NCBI GenBank assembly: GCA_900618425.1
Contig: UZAN01040621.1
Coordinates: 6,930-20,806 of the forward strand
Origin: Echinostoma caproni
Lineage: Eukaryota; Platyhelminthes; Trematoda; Plagiorchiida; Echinostomatidae
DNA length: 13,877 nucleotides
Direction: 5' to 3'
Under the pieces are notes generated by a model, which had not been told where the DNA came from, searched no databases, and saw only the letters and a program-made list of their open reading frames with translations. A program made the position numbers and the translations under genes. Of the stretch, positions 1 to 9,609 are shown piece by piece; positions within the stretch are counted from its first letter, which is position 1, and each line of letters starts with the position of its first letter.

Positions 1-1021
1 CAGCTTTGAACCAGGGATCTGAGCTCCGTTCCAATCGTCAGTCAAATAGATTTTATTTATAATCAAAGTGAACGACTACTATTGTATCGGCCTATTCGAT
101 GCGCTTGCTGAGATAATCTGATCGATTTATAGGTATTTTCTTTACCGCAGAGGCTCTGTCGGTTGACCATCAACACTACAACCAACAGTTGGTCATCGCT
201 GTGGTTCTACGTATTGGTCTTCAGTTCAATTTGCCGGGTTGGCCTCCGGCCAACCTCCGAAGTCAGGTCGGTTTTTGAGTCTACCGAGGATGCGTTTCTT
301 AACCATATACATTCAGATAGATGATAAAAATTTTCCGTAAATTCCACTCTGCCGGGTATCCATACTATACCGCTCTCTCGCCAATATTTTTTGAACACAC
401 TACTGATCAGACAATGAAATGAACATTTGACGACTATTTGGGTTTTGTAATTAAGGTCGTAGCTGTAGTTTGGGTTGGCAGAAGACAACCGGTTAGATAG
501 ATGAATTTCTCATTAAAACGAAGGCACGCTCAACAAAAGCGAATGTATTTCATATTGCCCTAATCCGTTATTTCAAAAGTGCACTTTTATACCTAGCCAT
601 TTTATTTGGAATGATCAAATGATGGGTCAGGTGAATTTTCTGCTTGAAAATATCGGGAGATTATTCCTTCAACTAGAAAAGATATCCTGGGGTAAAAATC
701 ATAGTCCTTGTTTAATGTGTGCTTATTTTTGTAATTTGTAAATATGGCCGACAGGAACCAGTGACCTGTTGTTTCCGTAGAAGATAATCGAAGAGAAACA
801 AAAAATATCTAACAATTTCATATACTTTCCTTCCATTTCTGTTCCTGAAGGCTTCTGTAATCTGGTTAATTCCTATTCCGTTTCTTGAGCTCTTTCTTAC
901 ACTCATCGTTGTTGAGTAATGGCCGTTGCAGAGTTATTGGACTGCTTACAGTCATCAGCATGCTGTTTTATTCGATAAATCAGGTTAATTTTCAAATCTT
1001 TTTTATGCTTTCTCTTTATAG
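1..1021. other. Non-coding left flank, probably intron
   Basis: I see no supported gene here. The segment ends in a polypyrimidine-rich stretch and a splice acceptor (TATAG, AG at 1020-1021) that feeds the first visible exon, so at least its right part is probably intron of the + strand gene. Short open frames on the minus strand (207-488 and 712-906) have no domain I recognise and are most simply chance. Confidence 0.5.
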
Positions 1022-1663
1022 GTAGATCATCAAATGACCTGGTCTCCGCTCACTCCATCCAATGCATTTAGCAGTCGGATAATCGGCATTTACCAGCCCT
1101 CTTGTTCCGCTCATTCACCGTCTCTTACTCATCGCCAGTTCTGCGGGACTGTTATACCTTGGCTTCTGTTAAAGCTAATCCGATTCAATCCTATAGTGAT
1201 CGACGAGCACAATGCCACTCTTCCAAAGGACTTGTTCGCGGTGTTGTCCTTGGGAAACCTATCTCCTTCTTTCGCTAAACAATTTAGCGAACAGTGTGTT
1301 CCCGTCCTACTCCTCCAACCCTCCCAGTGGGTCGAGCCCTTGACTGATGCGTCGAAGTTATTTTCATTAAAATGTAAGCGTCTTACACTTCCCTGTCGGG
1401 AGAATGGACAGTTCGTCCCTCATCTTGGTTGGGCTAGTGTTCTACAAACCGGATTAGACTGGTTGATATCGACCGTCACACCACAGCTCAGCCAATCTCT
1501 TCATTGTGATGCGGGTTTGCGACTAAACAAGATTACAGTGTCACAAATACCATCACTACGGCTTCGACCAACCGAACTGATCCGCCATGTAATTGGATTA
1601 CGTTTCATTCGACCCATGACCATACTGTCTCGTGACTGGTCCTCTCGTGGATTAGTGGATCCG
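1022..1663 (+). CDS. Internal coding exon of an unrecognised spliced gene (214 codons)
   Basis: This is the first of three exons that join into one reading frame. The acceptor AG is at 1020-1021; an in-frame TAG lies across it (1019-1021), so the open frame begins exactly at the splice site with V-D-H-Q. The donor is CCG|GTAAGT, intron GT at 1664, and translation past it meets a stop at 1670-1672. Both ends are phase 0. The 214 residues are leucine-rich and look helical, with no signal peptide and no catalytic motif I can name. The ATG at 1034 has a weak context and lies just inside the acceptor, so I read this as an internal exon with the 5' exons outside the window. Codon use looks balanced and protein-like, unlike the surrounding decayed frames. 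I do not recognise the family. Confidence 0.7.
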
Positions 1664-2590
1664 GTAAGTTGAAAATGAATCACCATTTCACAGTTAATAC
1701 ATAAAAAACTAATGGTAGAATGGTGATGTAATGTTGTTTATTATTCGCACATTTGACAGTAAAACACGAAAACAGGTTCACCAACAGCCACTTCATTCCC
1801 CGACAAGTCTTTAGTCCAAACCTATTACTGTGTTTTCACGACCAGTGCCAGCCTGCCGTGATCGGATTGTTAAATATAACACTAGTTATTCAATCATTTG
1901 GTGCCACATCATTCTCCAAGATGATATCAATAATGCTGATGCTGGTATCACTCTGAAACTTTTCGCATCAACTGAGGAATGTTGGAATCATTGGATCAGC
2001 TCAGTGGATTTTACAGACAACGGGCACTACGCCTCGTCTCTTGCGTTGTAGACGTGGGTTTCATTCTTTTGCAGTTTTTTTTTTAATTTCCCATATGGTG
2101 AGTCTCAATCTGCCCATTAAGTCCCTGTCGATTGTCCACACTGTTTTTTTTAACTATACCACTGCCAACCTCACCGTCTCCCGATTCCTCGTCATATTAA
2201 TCCTATTGAGGGTCATTCGGGGTTATACACTCCGAGTTCTAGGTCTGATGTCACTCATTTCCCCAACTGGCCGGGTGGTGACGTAACCTCCGTTTTTCAT
2301 CGTACTAAATTGTGCAAGAATACATATGTATATAATGTTCTAAATGAATATCTTGTTTTAATTTTTTTTATTTTTGTTGAGTAGTTTGCATCCGAGATAT
2401 TCCGTTTATTGGAAGCTAACCTCGCACAATACTTCCGGTGTCCCCTCGTCACACTTTCATCACCTATCACAAATGAATCACACAGTTCGAAAGAAATATC
2501 TTTGATGTGTATATTATTGTATTGTCATAACTCCTGCAGGCATGAAGCCTACATTTCAGTTTAAAAAATATACGGGTTGGAGCGAGGGAG
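1664..2590 (+). other. Intron 1, part upstream of the LINE
   Basis: This is the left part of the 3681-nt intron between the 1022-1663 and 5345-5876 exons. Small open frames occur on the + strand (1753-2051 and 2041-2286), but they carry no recognisable motif and are not needed for the phase-matched splice between the flanking exons. The rest is AT-rich, with poly-T stretches near 2075-2085 and 2360-2375. Confidence 0.5.
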
Positions 2591-2592
2591 GA

Positions 2593-2612
2593 AAATAATA
2601 ATAATAATAACA
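2593..2612 (-). repeat. (ATT)n microsatellite tail at the LINE 3' end
   Basis: About five AAT units on the + strand, read as ATT on the LINE sense strand. Short 3' microsatellite tails replace poly-A in many CR1/L2-like elements, so this probably marks the 3' terminus. I could not identify a target-site duplication. Confidence 0.6.
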
Positions 2613-2639
2613 ATGAAAAAAGAGATTTAAATCCAAAAA

Positions 2640-2679
2640 CTGTTAACAAAGTCTGTGAAAATTTGTTCTTTGTTAACAG
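2640..2679 (-). repeat. Perfect 12-bp hairpin in the LINE 3' UTR
   Basis: Arms CTGTTAACAAAG (2640-2651) and CTTTGTTAACAG (2668-2679) are exact reverse complements, separated by a 16-nt loop. It lies about 30 nt before the (ATT)n tail on the LINE sense strand. In some LINEs a 3' stem-loop is what the reverse transcriptase recognises; I infer the same role here. Confidence 0.8.
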
Positions 2680-2726
2680 GAATACGTGCTAATGAGGGTA
2701 CTGTGGAGTTACGATAAATGTTTATT

Positions 2727-4038
2727 CTATTGTGATCTAGTTGAGGGATGGGAACAACAGGAAGTTAGGATGTTAGGATGTGTGGAATCGATGAGAATCT
2801 TATGCGCAAACTTTTCACACGCATTCAAATGACGTTCGCATAGGTTAGTTATCAACTCCTTTAGTGGGATTGAAGAGACACGGCTAATGATGGTCAATCC
2901 ACGTCGAAACAAATTAAAATCTTTCTTAAGGAGGTTGGAAAAAATAACAGCTGAAGAATAACGTAAAACGGGGAAAATACACTGGTACACAAACTTGGAA
3001 ATAATTGATTGTTGAATACAAAACTGACGAAGTTTATGGATATCCAAAGAAAGTTGTCGAAGCTTACTGACGATATGTTGAATGTGGGAGGTCCAGTGAA
3101 GATCAGTATCAATAAAAACACCGAGTTATTTAATGCAGTTTACCTGGGATACTGGTTCAGAGCCAATCGATACCGGTTTAGTTAATGTTGGGAAAGAAGA
3201 GCGTGATAATGTAAAGAGACATTCGAAACATTTGGAGGGATTAAGAGCTAGACCAGATGTAGGCCAGAAGTTATCCGCAAGCCAAGCTAATAACTGTCTA
3301 GGACAACCAAAGGTCTCTAGTTTATGAAGAAGAAGAAGGGAACGGGGAATAGAATCAAAAGCAGATGAGTTGTCCAGAAACACGACGGACAGATTTCGCA
3401 GAGTCATTCAAGGATTTGGTAGTTTTATGTAAAAGAGAGGAAACTGCATCTAGCTTGCCTCTATTTGATTTATAAGCAAACTGAAGAGGATCAAATGGGA
3501 CATCAATGGAGGACTGAATGCGCTTAAGAACAACACGTTCTTCTAGCTTAAGTCCAATAGTGGTTAAAGCAATAGGACGAAAGTGTTTGGTTAGAACGTT
3601 TGAAGTAGAGGATTTGGGAATGGGAAAAATTGTTACTGGTTTCCAACAGTCTGGTATAGAGCAGGTTGTTAAGGAATTGTTCAAAAATGATGTTAATATT
3701 TCACTGAGAGAATAGGCCCCATATCTCAGCAGGAAAGATGAAAGACCATCAGGACCAATACTGCACGTGTTTTTTACGGTACGCAAAAGCTAAAAGGTTT
3801 CTTCTTTCGAGACGACCTCTACTTGCACGGCATTTTCCAGAACAAATAATGTGATCGCATCGCTTGATGGGTGGATAAATGCTGCAATAACACTGTCCAA
3901 ATCCGTTGTACAATCTGACATTTTGGATTTGGTCCCACACAGCAATTTGATACCTTGCCAAATTCGCTTACTGTTGTTACATAGCAGAAGCTGGGAGGTG
4001 TACGACGCAGAGAAGCGTTTTACTTCAGCTTTGATCAA
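2727..4038 (-). pseudogene. LINE reverse transcriptase and C-terminal region, broken
   Basis: Frame 4038-3790 is the linker (K-A-E-V-K-R-F-S-A-S-Y). A single TAG at 3790-3792 separates it, in the same frame, from 3786-3355, which carries G-P-D-G-L-S-S, F-R-P-I-A-L-T, and D-P-L-Q-F-A-Y, all typical of CR1-like enzymes. A one-step frameshift near 3390-3405 leads to the frame starting at 3407, with motif A (F-L-D-N-S-S-A-F-D-S). Sequence then jumps from W-L-A-D-N-F straight to G-L-A-L-N-P-S-K, so the G-V-P-Q-G and F/Y-A-D-D blocks are missing. A TAA at 3126-3128 interrupts the same frame, which continues with L-G-V-F-I-D-T-D-L and a C-terminal region (L-C-E-R-H-L-N-A-C-E-K-F-A) to 2727. Confidence 0.9.
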
Positions 4039-4383
4039 GTTGATGTAATACTTGACAGCCGCTGAGTCTATAGATTTGTACGATCGTTCCTTCTGTCTTC
4101 TGAATGATTTCAGCAGTAGAGATGCTATTCTGCCGTTACAAAGAAATAAAGTTTCAAAAGGGCAGCATAGGTTAAACGTGTGGTTAAGTGTTTCAGTGAA
4201 TTAGTGGACTGCATTGCGTAAAGAGGGATAAGAAGAAAACCACGAAGAAACGACACTGATGGAACGTTTAAGAAGAAGGGTGTTTCTTGGGGAGAAATTG
4301 TGAAGACGAATGGTGATTTGATTGGTTCTTGTGAGTGTATTGTGAATGGGACGGGAATAGACTGTGGGTCTTATGAGAATCAG

Positions 4384-5123
4384 TGCATGATCACTAGTGG
4401 AAATAGGTGCGGTGAGCTTTAGGGCAAAATGTTCTGGGTGACTAGTAATAACCTTGTCTAAAAATGAATCACCTCTTGTGGGGACAAGTAAATATCAGTT
4501 AAGCCAAAAGAAGTTATGGGATAGGTGGATGCATGATTAAAGTCACCAACAATGATGTGGAGACTATCGTCTATGAGGGGAACGAAAGACGGAATAAATG
4601 CATCAAAGAAAGATGGAATGTGAGACTGGGTACAAAAGGGGGCTATCTATAAGTTGGTAATGATTGTACTTCTGTTTCGCAAAAATCTATGGAAACATTG
4701 AACTGCTAAGCAGTCGATGCCATTGACGGAATAATGAAAAAGAATTTCAGACTTGCCGCTCCAAGTTGAGTTGATGTACGTGATCACTCCACCTCCTGTT
4801 TGCTTCTTGCAGTGCTTTCTGTCCTTACGGAAGCAGTTAAAACCATTGATTCCAATTAGTGGGTCCTCGACACTATGGTCAAGCCAGGAATCTTGAATAC
4901 AAACAACACACGTGTTACGGTGGATGCGTGAATCAATGGTGCCCGTTAGATCCGTCATCTTTGCAAAGAGCGACCGGATATTCGTGCTGACCAATGAGGG
5001 GACAGTCATTTTCGATAGTGGTGTGCGACTAAGCACTGCTTGCCAGCCACTGCGCTTACGTTTCTTCCCTTTAGTAGGAATCCGAAAATGAGCCGACGAA
5101 AGGCACAGTATTGAGATGATCAT
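4384..5123 (-). pseudogene. LINE endonuclease domain (EEP/APE type), frame-broken
   Basis: The frame 5123-4647 gives 158 residues containing S-T-N-I-R-S-L near residue 46, then C-I-Q-D-S-W-L, where CR1 endonucleases normally have an acidic E (often T-E-T-W-L), then K-K-Q-T-G-G-G-V-I-T-Y-I. After a stop, other frames continue with V-G-D-F-N-H (4531-4550) and S-D-H-A-L (4384-4395), the usual later motifs of this fold. The family nicks target DNA for target-primed reverse transcription. The E-to-D/Q change at the catalytic acidic position and the frame changes make this copy inactive. Confidence 0.85.
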
Positions 5124-5344
5124 GTTTGAAACTCATTGACTGAGACCGCGAATAGACCTTTTGAGTGGCCATTATGTGGTATTCACGAAAATAAAATAAT
5201 TCTGAGAGGGAGAAAATGTAGCGCAGCCAATCAAAGGGCGCACCATACTGAATGTGGTTATAATTCACTTCAAGCTCTTTAATATTTCACAATTGTCAAA
5301 TTATTTCCTAACCGGTGCGTTGTTTTCTCTCCGCGCACATCCAG

Positions 5345-5876
5345 TCGCTTCAATCCCTCGTTGATGCCTATCAATCAGTTCTGACAAATATCCTCGATCG
5401 TATTCACGAAGTTCCCGTTCGCGATCAAATCGAACGACTGTTGGACCTCCGGACTGTATTTTTTTCGTTGTCCCATATGGCTTCAGTCCGTACCCAAGGA
5501 AATGCGTGGATTCCAGTGATGGGTGAATGGCGCGTTTGTGCTGAGAAACTCGCTCTTTCCGCGGAACGCATAGAGACTGTGGAATTAGCTTTTCAACAAG
5601 CACAAAGGACATTCGAATACCGCATCCGACAGTCCATTCTACACGGAGATAGATTGGAAATCCTCCCGCACCCGACTCTTGCTCCTTGGTTTCGGATGTT
5701 CATGGTTGTAGTGCGAGATCGTCTGGACAAGTTAGTGAACAGTAATGTGATGCTGGTGCCCGGACTCGAAACGTTGCAAGCTCTGGTTGATGAGCTGAGT
5801 AAACTGGAGTTGTGCGAGAACGATCAATACGAGGGCTCCACTCTGGCTTCACTTGCCGTGCATTTTTCCCAATCAG
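5345..5876 (+). CDS. Internal coding exon of the unrecognised gene (177 codons + 1 nt)
   Basis: The acceptor is CACATCCAG, AG at 5343-5344, preceded by a pyrimidine tract (TTGTTTTCTCTCC). It opens in phase 0, matching the end of the 1022-1663 exon. The donor is TCAG|GTAAAC, intron GT at 5877, leaving phase 1. The 177 codons encode a helical, charged protein segment (L-D-R-I-H-E-V-P-V-R-D near its start; R-I-R-Q-S-I-L-H-G near the middle; L-E-T-L-Q-A-L-V-D-E-L near the end). There are no membrane spans and no catalytic motif. It is intact, with no stop or frameshift, in contrast to the LINE just upstream. Confidence 0.75.
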
Positions 5877-7722
5877 GTAAACTAACTTGTCCGGGTTGAT
5901 TATGTTCAGTCTTATGCCGGTCGAGACAGAATCTGGTGCTCATTTGTTAGTCACTGGAATTTGCTCTCCAAATCCATATACTCTGAACGGTAGATTCATC
6001 AGGAAACTTCATGAACGAGGACATATACTGAACCGGATCAACGTCACTGGACCCTCTTGAGACTGTCTGTTTAGTCTATTTCTCGTTTTTTCTTCAAAAT
6101 AGTCTTCCTTTCAGATTTTCATATATAAATGTAGTTCAGGGTATGAGCTCAGATTATATAACTAATCTGATTTATGAGCCTTCAGTGGATAGTGTTTTTT
6201 TACCATGCTGTTTGATTGTTCTTCATAGTTTTGTAGTTTAGAGCTGCATATCTCTAGTCGTAAGTAGTCCCTATCGTTTTACCGTTGCTCGTATTTCACC
6301 GGAGAGGCTTCCTTGGTGTGCAGGGGTTGTCGAAATAGGTTGTAGCTGGAAGAAGACCAAGAGAGTGGTCAAACTATGAACCGGCATAAAAGGTATGAAG
6401 TCCTTCATTAGGGGAACTGCGTGATATAAGTCGCGTCAAACTTCTTGGTTGGAAACCCCAAGACCAGACAAATTGTAAGTTAACGAGACACCTTTTGATT
6501 TCACAGATTGCCGTAACAAAACTGAGCGTTGTTAAAACCAGACTGCGGATTGTTAACAGGAGAGCGTGCATTATCGAGACCAAAGTTCTTGATCCCTCAT
6601 TAAGTTGCGTCGGACAAACCTGTTGTCATTGCATCATAATTCGTTTGTATTTGGTAACTTGTCGGACAGGACATAATGAGGAAACAAGCGCTTTGGTCTT
6701 GGCAATGGCTAGTTTTGTCTTCGCAATCTGCGGGCTGAAATGGAATAGTTTAACCACTGCATGTCGGATCGTTATTTTCCTATCACCCTTAAGCTTTCCT
6801 CCACCGTCTTAGCCATTTTACCTGATCCTGTAACCAACTATTGAGCACGACCGAACCGGAACGGTGTCTAGACCGAGATGTCGCTTGTCCCGTGACGTGC
6901 ACGTGAAGGGCCGCTTCACACCGGGTACAATGTTCAGATTCGAGCACCGACGATATGTCACATTGTTATGCCATACGGGAATTAAGGGCCCTGAAAAATT
7001 TTGTTTTCACAACTGACTCAGTAAATAGTCATGATCATAAAACCCTCAGTTGCAGAACCCATTTCTGACTGAAGTCTAGTATTCAATCTAATACGCTCAA
7101 CTCTAGCAATTTTGTTGAATTGGTGAAGCTGATTACAAATGAGTGGTTTGAAACCTACTTTGAACTTGTTCAACCGTGAAAACCACGAACATCAATTTCG
7201 CAACTTAGTTTTATTTTTGCATGTGAATTGCTACCGGTCAGTAAAATGTTCAAAACCAAATTGTCAGAAGAAAATTCTCAAAGCGTAATGTACGAAAGAC
7301 ACCTTTCTAACCCTTGGGAACGAATCCAGCATGTTCTGTAGAACAGCTATAGAATCAGATCCGAATGGACTTTTTTCCGAGTGACTATCAGCCCGGCATC
7401 GGTCGATCGCTCCTCGGATGAATATTATTATTCTCTCATCTGAGAGAAATCCACACACTTGTTCATCATTTATTTCACTGATGGCCCCTCACAAAGCCAG
7501 CTGATTGGTGGTACTCTGTTCACTTTTTTGTGTTGTGCCAATAATGGTCACTGAATTTCGGTTAATTTGTTGCTGCAATTCATTGTAGCAGATATTTTGT
7601 AATTTTTACAATCATTTTTGTTTCGCTTCAAAATCAAACTGCGGTAATGATTTCACTTCGGTTAATACGCCTCGCTGATGCAACTTTAGCATCTTCCATG
7701 TTACTGTGTTACTCTGTTGCAG
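5877..7722 (+). other. Intron 2 (1846 nt)
   Basis: It runs from GTAAAC at 5877 to TTGCAG at 7722. No gene is recognisable. The stretch about 6300-6480 reminds me of dispersed fluke repeats and is listed separately. The remaining open frames (6374-6583 minus, 6495-6812 plus, 7264-7458 minus) have no supporting motif. Confidence 0.65.
6300..6480. repeat. Possible dispersed repeat fragment in intron 2
   Basis: The text has a pattern I associate with the 3' ends of dispersed trematode repeats: a run of TGGAAGAAGACCAAGAGAGTGG, then a CAAACTATG word, then a GGGGAACTGCGTGATATAAG word, then CTTGGTTGG. This is a resemblance from memory only. No internal copy exists in the window to confirm it. Confidence 0.25.
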
Positions 7723-7985
7723 GTCAGCCCGCTGCATCCGTTGCGATGGCGGTTGAACTGTCGTTGGATGCGCTTCGTAAGGAACAGATCACCACCGCAT
7801 TGAATAGTTCCGCACACGAAAGTTCTGCTGCATCAGACTTGGAGATGAAGTTGAATATGCTTGCCCATCGTTTGGACGATGTCGAGTCGCTCGTGTCACA
7901 AACTTTACAAGAAACAGAAACCCATTCACTGACTTGGAAACGCACTCAAAGTCTTTCTCGAATTCGCTCCTCTAAACGTGAATGA
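7723..7985 (+). CDS. Terminal coding exon of the unrecognised gene, with coiled coil and basic tail
   Basis: The acceptor is CTCTGTTGCAG, AG at 7721-7722. The exon starts in phase 1 and completes the glycine codon split from 5876 (G + GT). It then adds 86 residues to a TGA at 7983-7985. The joined C-terminal product over the three exons is 478 residues. The segment D-L-E-M-K-L-N-M-L-A-H-R-L-D-D-V-E has leucines at heptad-like spacing and reads as a short coiled coil; the end is basic and serine-rich (S-L-S-R-I-R-S-S-K-R-E). No localisation signal can be asserted. A GTAAGG word at about 7778 could act as an internal donor, but the frame after it still looks coding. Confidence 0.7.
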
Positions 7986-8530
7986 GGTTTTCTGCCTTGT
8001 TTCTCCCTCTGTCCCAATTCCACCGTGCTTCAGAATTTGTAACACTGTCTTTGTTTTCTTCACAACGTGCTGCACTCAGCACACTGTTGTCAAAAGTTCT
8101 CCCGTTTGTTGTTTTGAAACATTCATGGTGAAACGAAAGTGGTTCGCAACTGAGGACTTGTTCACTTGCTTCTCAATCCCCACAAATATTCCTTGGAAAA
8201 AATTTCTTCAATGTACAGAAAGCATTTCTACAAAAAGCCTCAAGGAACTCTCATTCAGCCAAAAACTGTTTTCTGTCTGTTTTGTACTTTTTTGTATGCG
8301 GACGCAGTGTGAGACAGCACCCCGTGGGCTCTTAACCCCTCATTTTCCCTTTCCATGTATTTTATCCCAACCCCGTTTTTCCCTTTATTCATCTCCACGG
8401 AATAGACGTCAAATATATGCTCTATTTATTCTCTTTTCTATTCTAAAAGAATATCCGTGCGTATGTAATTCCCTTGTAATACAAACAGCTCTAGGACAAG
8501 ACAGTAACCTACCTTCAGTCAAGTTTGCGA
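7986..8530 (+). other. Probable 3' UTR of the spliced gene
   Basis: This is pyrimidine-rich sequence after the TGA. It stays open in one frame up to 8550, but without an ATG at its start and without any domain, so I treat it as UTR. There is no AATAAA; the variant AATACA at 8478-8483 is the best candidate poly-A signal, weakly supported. Confidence 0.45.
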
Positions 8531-8775
8531 TGTTTCTGACCGAGTCATGAACGCAGGAGTCGGTGCTGAGATAAGTCAGNGAAACAAGCTTACGGAGATG
8601 GGTTGTGCTATATTGCGCATAGACAAAATGAAAGACTGCTCTGATCAGCTGTCAGGTGTTCAAGTGAGTGGTACACTTACATTCTACATGTGAGGTCTTG
8701 GGTCCGATTCCCAGTTGTATCGGTCGATTCGGATTGCTGATTGAATCCAACAACATCAAGCGATTGTACAGTACA
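8530..8775 (+). mobile_element. tRNA-derived short repeat (SINE/satellite unit) with decayed hammerhead
   Basis: The segment 8538-8655 aligns by eye with 10563-10690, sharing ACCGA-TCAT, TACTGAGAT/TGCTGAGAT, TTGTGCTATAT, AAAATGAAA and TCTRATCAG. It is followed by a tRNA-like part: an A-box-like CAAGTGAGTGG (8661-8671) and a B-box-like GGGTCCGATTC (8700-8710). The latter sits in a good T-arm, TTGGG (8698-8702) pairing with CCCAG (8710-8714) around a 7-nt loop. A hammerhead-like tail follows. The N at 8580 lies inside. The organisation resembles the schistosome Sm-alpha type, as known from the literature. Confidence 0.65.
8736..8774 (+). ncRNA. Decayed hammerhead ribozyme remnant
   Basis: It aligns with the better copy at 10364-10418. 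The core CTGATGA has an extra T (CTGATTGA at 8737-8744), the CCAAC of the stem II loop is kept, the GAAA block is changed (CAAGC), and the GTAC around the cleavage site is kept. With an insertion in the core and no GAAA, it cannot be active. Confidence 0.45.
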
Positions 8776-9609
8776 CAATACATAGCTTCCCCGCCAAGTT
8801 TTTTCGATGGGTATAGTGATTTTATGCAATAACACCTCGCTGCTGTGTCTGTTCAGACCCTCCGCGCGCAGAAGCTAGACACTAAATCAGGTTTCTCTTT
8901 TGCCCCGCATTCACCATGGCCTCCTACGGATGGTGCGCTGAAGAGTTCTGTCCTGCCGACGAATTAATTAAAGATCCAGGAATGCTGTATCCATTCTTTT
9001 CTTTCTTTAGAGGGAATTCCGTATTTAGGTGTACTTCTAACAGTATGGGGAGGATCATCCTGTCATCAACGGAACACTCTAATTCGACTCAGTCAATTGT
9101 GAGCAGTGGTGTGGGATAAGTGGCACTGACTTCATTTTCACGCACACTCAGTCCAGTCAACCATACACTCAGGAAGCACTAAACTCGAGTTTCGCTTTCC
9201 TTAAAGTTTATCAGTAATACATATCCACTGTCCCGTCCTGGATTTAAACTTTAGACCCGGAAAACGTATTTGTTACTACTGTGCCAACCAGCTCATACCA
9301 GGGCTGAACAAAATTACCAATTAATGTTTGTTCAGATGTCTTCTTCAATTATAGGCAGTCAATTACTTTTACCCGACAGCAGCGCAATGATAGTTGACCA
9401 CCTATGAGGTCAGTTCAAAAGCCTCTCACCAAAACAGGACTTTCATGCACTAAGTATAATGAACATATCGTTTATACAACGTGACAGTTGTCGAGGAGGT
9501 TACTACATGAACCTACATCAGTCGAACCATTAAAATCAGAGGTAACAGTAGAAGAAGAGAGATTTGTACAGAGGGTGAATGATAATTTTGCGTGTCGTGT
9601 TTGAGGAAA
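8776..9609. other. Spacer with nothing recognised
   Basis: A 67-codon + frame (8916-9119) starts at an ATG with a good context (ACCATGG) but has no recognisable motif and no evident splice partners. I see no repeats or RNA structures that I can support. Confidence 0.4.

Larger units (their letters stand above)
2591..5123 (-). mobile_element. CR1-like non-LTR retrotransposon (LINE), defective, antisense in intron 1
   Basis: Read on the minus strand, the order is apurinic-type endonuclease (about 4990-4384), linker (4380-3790), reverse transcriptase (3786-3130), C-terminal region (3120-2727), 3' UTR with hairpin, and (ATT)n tail. That order and the motifs fit the CR1 clade as known from flatworms; the subfamily is not resolved. 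The copy is dead: in-frame stops at 3790-3792 and 3126-3128, a frameshift near 3390-3405, further frame changes in the endonuclease, and an internal deletion near 3255-3272. The 5' boundary is uncertain; open sequence continues to about 5268, close to the acceptor of the 5345 exon. The element lies opposite to the host gene, the orientation least likely to disturb its transcript. Confidence 0.88.

Noticed and set aside
207..488. 93-codon minus-strand open frame
   Set aside because: No motif, no splice partner seen, and on the opposite strand to the evident gene; most simply chance.
940..960. CTGATGA word on the minus strand as another hammerhead
   Set aside because: A short stem II can be drawn, but no GAAA follows and there is no stem I partner.
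1753..2286. Overlapping + frames in intron 1 as an additional exon
   Set aside because: No convincing acceptor/donor pair, and the flanking exons already join in phase 0 without them.
1022..7985. Assignment of the spliced gene to midasin or another giant helical protein
   Set aside because: Only vague helical, leucine-rich likeness; no diagnostic block, and the C-terminus lacks a MIDAS domain.
7978..8550. 190-codon + open frame after the gene's stop
   Set aside because: Lacks an ATG at its start, overlaps the stop in another frame, and has low-complexity C/F/S-rich composition typical of a pyrimidine-rich 3' UTR.
8655..8725. Functional tRNA gene
   Set aside because: The T-arm is good but there is no pairing acceptor stem or anticodon arm; it is part of a repeat with other copies.
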